A stretch of 64,000 nt of DNA from Ceratotherium simum simum. Taxonomy: Eukaryota > Chordata > Mammalia > Perissodactyla > Rhinocerotidae. Location of the stretch: assembly GCF_000283155.1 (NCBI RefSeq), contig NW_004454180.1, positions 15,492,478 through 15,556,477 of the forward strand, written 5' to 3'. The position numbers and the translations under genes are program-made. The notes beneath the pieces were generated by a model. That model was not told the origin of the DNA. It worked only from the letters and a program-made list of their open reading frames with translations, and searched no databases. This document shows positions 60,666 through 64,000 of the stretch, one piece after another (positions within the stretch are counted from its first letter, which is position 1; the number at the start of each line of letters is the position of its first letter).

Positions 60666-61394
60666 TCCAAAGATATCTTTCTTCTAAGAAGTAAAAAGTT
60701 TTACCGGATTTTGTTGTTTGTTTACTGGATATTAATTTGTTTTAATCATATGCAAAAAGAAAAGCAGTGATGTGTTTTCTAACCTGGTTTCATCTCACTT
60801 GTTATATTGTTTTCATGGCAAACTTTGGATACTGCAGTATAAAATATTAATTAAATATTGGGTTATAATTTTGCTATCACACAGTGATAAATAGGAATAC
60901 TCTGAAGGTTTCTGCTTACAAATTTATTTGACATGTTTCCATTTCTCCTCTATGATATGCAATAAGAAAACAATAATTTCAGGAGCTAGAAAAGTGACTG
61001 GCAGAGATACAGAGGCTATCATTCTACGGTAGAGAAGATCTATATGTAATACATCCATTTGGAATATTTTAAAATATATATTTATTGAAATTTTGTAGTG
61101 AAATCAACTATTGTCATAAAATGTTTACACACTTTTAACCCTAACAAAAATTGGATTGGATTTAAAATATATATGCATACATGTATAGATATAAACACAT
61201 TTAGTTTTCTTTTGCAAAAGTTGATATTGCTATATTTTAATAAATATATATTCAATTTGTTGGATTAAATACCTATGCTCACATGGGTTTAAAAAAGATA
61301 ATACTAAAACACTGTCTCATACTAAAATCTTTACTTTAATAAAGATGTTTATTATTGTTCTTTAGGTTGAATTTAAAAACTAATGTGAAATAGC
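60666..61394. other. Unassigned AT-rich DNA
   Basis: No gene or named repeat recognised. Confidence 0.45.
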
Positions 61395-61565
61395 TTGCCT
61401 TTGTGGATGCAGGATAAGTTTCCTTGAATTACATTCAGGAAGCGATGCCTCGGGGCCAAGGGCTGGAGCAAACTGCCAGCGCAGAGCGGTTGATAAGTAT
61501 AATTTATCTTCACCATTTGCCACTCCCCAGCCTTCTTGGTAATCACAGAGGGCAGTGTTCATGGA
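61395..61565. other. GC-richer patch, candidate conserved noncoding element
   Basis: A roughly 170-bp stretch clearly richer in G and C than its flanks and free of recognised repeats. It contains CpG dinucleotides (GATGCCTCGGGGCC; CCAGCGCAGAGCGG) and two GATA-type sites facing each other, TGATAAG (61491-61497) and TTATCT (61504-61509). About 60-codon frames exist on both strands but match nothing I know. Regulatory function is inference. Confidence 0.3.
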
Positions 61566-62531
61566 TGGGCAGGTTAAATATAGTAGTGAAAGAGAAAATG
61601 CTAATAAATTTGCTCTTAGGCTTTAAGTAAAATAAAAGAACTTTTCAGAAAAATCAAAATACGTAATGCTTGAAAACTTTGAATAAACTAGATTAATACT
61701 GATGACATTTGATCCACATATTGTTATTGCTTGCCCCACTTTATTTTGTTAAAGTTTGAAAGATTTCCATGAAATTTTCCAAACACTTTAAAGAGAAATC
61801 CATAGAAGATCTATGGAGCTCTTGAAAAAGAATGAGAAAAGCCGTGAAGAAAGTAAATTCTGTAACTAATATTCCAAATGGGAATCAAATTTTGTATTCT
61901 GAAATAATGAAATATGTCCTAGCATATACTGAAGAGAATATATTAAAAGAGATCTTGTTTGAGCTACACACTGGTAGGCAGCTGATGACCACAGAGGTTT
62001 CTAAGACCTAAATTCTAGAATACCCAACAAGTAGCAAAAACTGTATTAGATATTGCATTTCTTTGCACTGTTGTATTTTATTGTTCTGTTCTACTGTCTC
62101 TTCTCTTTAATTTGTATAAAGCCATGAAGAAGTTTCTCTTGGACGCTCTTGACAAATTGTTACATACAGAGTGTATCTTAAGGCCAGTGGAAAAGCAAAG
62201 CATCTTGATCAGAGTAATAGCAATACCATTTATTTTTATAAATTTGTTTGCATATAACCTAAACCATTTGATTATCTATAGCATCTTTTAACGAAAGTAC
62301 TCATAAGAATTTATCATGCGACATTTTGAATAAAGTTAGGAAATGATAGAAATAATAATAGAAAACAAATAAATACAATAAAAATTGTTTAGTCAGGTTA
62401 AATTCATGAGGGGAAGCCAATCCTCCTGGAATTCAACCTGAAGTCTCATTAAGGTCGCCAACTCACTTGGTGGTTCTGCACAAACTGAAAATCTTCTCTT
62501 AATCTTAGTATTTTTAGCTAAGATATACTTC
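61566..62531. other. Unassigned AT-rich DNA
   Basis: No gene or named repeat recognised. Confidence 0.45.
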
Positions 62532-62640
62532 AGTGGTTCTTGAACTTCAGATGTAAGAGAATGTAAGAGAAACTTAAAAACACTACAAGCTTGCCCATTG
62601 CCCTTCATCTAGCAAGTAGTAGATCTGGCATCTAACTCAG
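62532..62640 (+). mobile_element. Possible MER5-like hAT relic
   Basis: CAGTGGTTCTTGAACTTCAG resembles the MER5A left end, and the following ACTACAAGCTTGCCCATTGC is compatible with its interior. The right end is not identifiable. Confidence 0.4.
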
Positions 62641-62750
62641 ACAATTTGACTCCACAGATGACACTCTGGTCTGATGCAAAATTTAACGACAATGAATGTT
62701 AATGAATGAGAGGCCTCAAAATATATGTCTGTATGTGAGGTATATTTGAT

Positions 62751-63026
62751 ATATATATATTTTTTTTTTGTGAGGAAGATCAGCCCTGAGCTAACATCTG
62801 CCAATCTTCCTCTTTTTTTTTTTTTTTTTTTTGCTGAGGAAGACTGGCCCTGGGCTAACATCCGTGCCTATCTTCCTCCACTTTATATGGGACGCTGCCA
62901 CAGCATGGCTTGACAAGCAGTGTGTCGGTGTGCACCCGGGATCCCAGCCCGGGATCCCAACTGGCGAACCCTGGGCCGTGGCAGCAGAGCGCCTGCACTT
63001 AACCGCTTGCGCCACTGGGCCGGCCC
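62751..63026 (-). mobile_element. ERE-type SINE with internal poly(T) and a local duplication
   Basis: The right end is TGCGCCACTGGGCCGGCCC. The left end is CAGCCCTGAGCTAACATC. The short T run normally found in the middle is expanded to 20 T (62813-62832). The B-box region carries two copies of CCCGGGATCCCA (62935-62946 and 62948-62959). Target duplication TATTTGAT at 62743-62750 and 63027-63034. Confidence 0.94.
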
Positions 63027-63059
63027 TATTTGATCTTTTTTAATCAATTAGTTGCTTAC

Positions 63060-63580
63060 TGTATCATTCATGATTAGGTTTGTATGAAAGTAACTGAAGA
63101 ATAAAAACATAAGATTGGTTTAATAAGACAGAAGTTTATTTTTTCCATATTCAGAAAGTCAAGGGGGGAAATGCTAGAGATGGAAAGATGCTGTGTGCCG
63201 TCAAGTAACCAGGCTTCTTATATCTGATTTTTTTGCCATGTTTGACTTCCATTCCCAAGGTCACAACTCATTCCATCATCCCATTGTCCAGTGTAGTTGC
63301 TAGAGACAGCCATTTTTCCTACATCATGACCAAATGTAATCACAAAACAGGGATAAAGACACGGCTTCCCGTTAAAGACACTTCTCAGTTGCTGTACAGA
63401 GCATTTCCCTTTATTGTCTATTAGTCAGAATTTAGTCACAGGGCCATGTCAAGTTGCAAAGAAAGCTAATGATATAGTCTTTATGCAGAGTGTTCATGTG
63501 ACTACTGAAAAATAGGGTTTCTATTAATATGGAAAAAGAAAGGGATGGATATTGGAAGAAAACTGCAAATCTCTGCCAAA
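63060..63580 (+). repeat. Ancient interspersed repeat (family not assigned)
   Basis: ATAAGACAGAAGTTTATTTT, then CAGAATTTAGTCACAGGGCC, then ATATAGTCTTTATGCAGAGT and GGGTTTCTATTAATATGGA, has the order of a common mammalian repeat of which I do not recall the name with certainty. Confidence 0.45.
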
Positions 63581-63762
63581 TATGTTGCCCAGCTATCAAC
63601 AAGTCAATTCAGTCATACAGCTGGATGTTAGCCAGGCATGGGTGGTTTTCCACATTTTATCTCCTAGAAAACTTTGAGTTTTGACAGAGGTAATATTATA
63701 TATTTATCAAAATAGTTTACTCTTTCTGGGCACACAGAGTGACTACATTTCCTAATCCTCCT

Positions 63763-64000
63763 CTTTTTTTTTTTTAAATTTTTTGTTTATTGCAGTAACA
63801 TTGGTTTATAACATTGTATAAATTTCAGGTGTACATCATTATACTTCTATTTCTGCATGGACTACACCATGTTCTCATGTTCACCACCCAAATACTAATT
63901 ACAATGCATCACCACACACATGTGCCCAATTATCCCTTTCGCCCTCCTCCCTCCCCCCATCACCTCTGGTAACCACCAATCCAATCTCTGTCTCTATGTG
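63763..64000 (-). mobile_element. LINE-1 3' end, cut by the window edge
   Basis: It begins with a T-rich (antisense poly(A)) stretch, then TAACATTGGTTTATAACATT and GTATAAATTTCAGGTGTACA, the terminus of ungulate LINE-1. It continues beyond the window. It looks well preserved compared with the other LINE fragments. Confidence 0.88.

Overview
This window is vertebrate nuclear DNA, most likely from an odd-toed ungulate (horse, rhinoceros or tapir lineage). The strongest evidence is seven copies of a tRNA-derived SINE ending in the signature GGGCCGGCCC-GTGGCTTAGCGG-TTAAGT (the equine repetitive element, ERE, family), together with LINE-1 3' tails of the form AACATTGGTTTATAACATTG. The sequence is AT-rich, and I recognised no functional protein-coding gene, rRNA, tRNA or CRISPR array. 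The short open frames fit chance in AT-rich DNA or decayed transposon proteins. It reads as a gene desert or the inside of a very large intron. Family names were assigned by eye from remembered consensus features, not by a search.

Layout. 0-13 kb: decayed LINE and MIR fragments, simple repeats, and a candidate 3'-UTR retrocopy with poly(A) tail and target-site duplication (12068-12431). 13.8-15.7 kb: a dead Tigger (pogo-type) DNA transposon on the minus strand, its DDD transposase still readable but broken. 15.7-20.2 kb: minus-strand LINE relics and an unusual short-unit array that turns into its own inverse (16535-16860). 20-36 kb: hAT-Charlie and ERE elements, a 1.1-kb L2 relic, several MIRs and very short LINE-1 tails. 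36 kb: an ERE split by a 100-N assembly gap. 37-40 kb: a block I could not assign. 40.7 kb: a solo-LTR-like element. 42.4-49.1 kb: two old LINE copies of HAL1/L1M type, heavily interrupted by ERE, hAT and LINE-1 insertions. 49.1-52.5 kb: a large inverted duplication, with arms of about 530 bp around a 2.3-kb spacer. 52.5-64 kb: more LINE, ERE, L2 and MIR relics, plus a GC-richer patch at 61.4 kb that could be a conserved noncoding element.

The insertions allow relative dating: L2 and MIR relics are most decayed, then HAL1/L1M, then hAT and Tigger, then ERE and the short LINE-1 tails, which still have recognisable target-site duplications. No genes work together here. The most interesting structures are the inverted duplication, the palindromic array, the paired perfect hairpins at 12.9 kb and the candidate retrocopy. 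I saw nothing that convincingly amounts to a new biological system.
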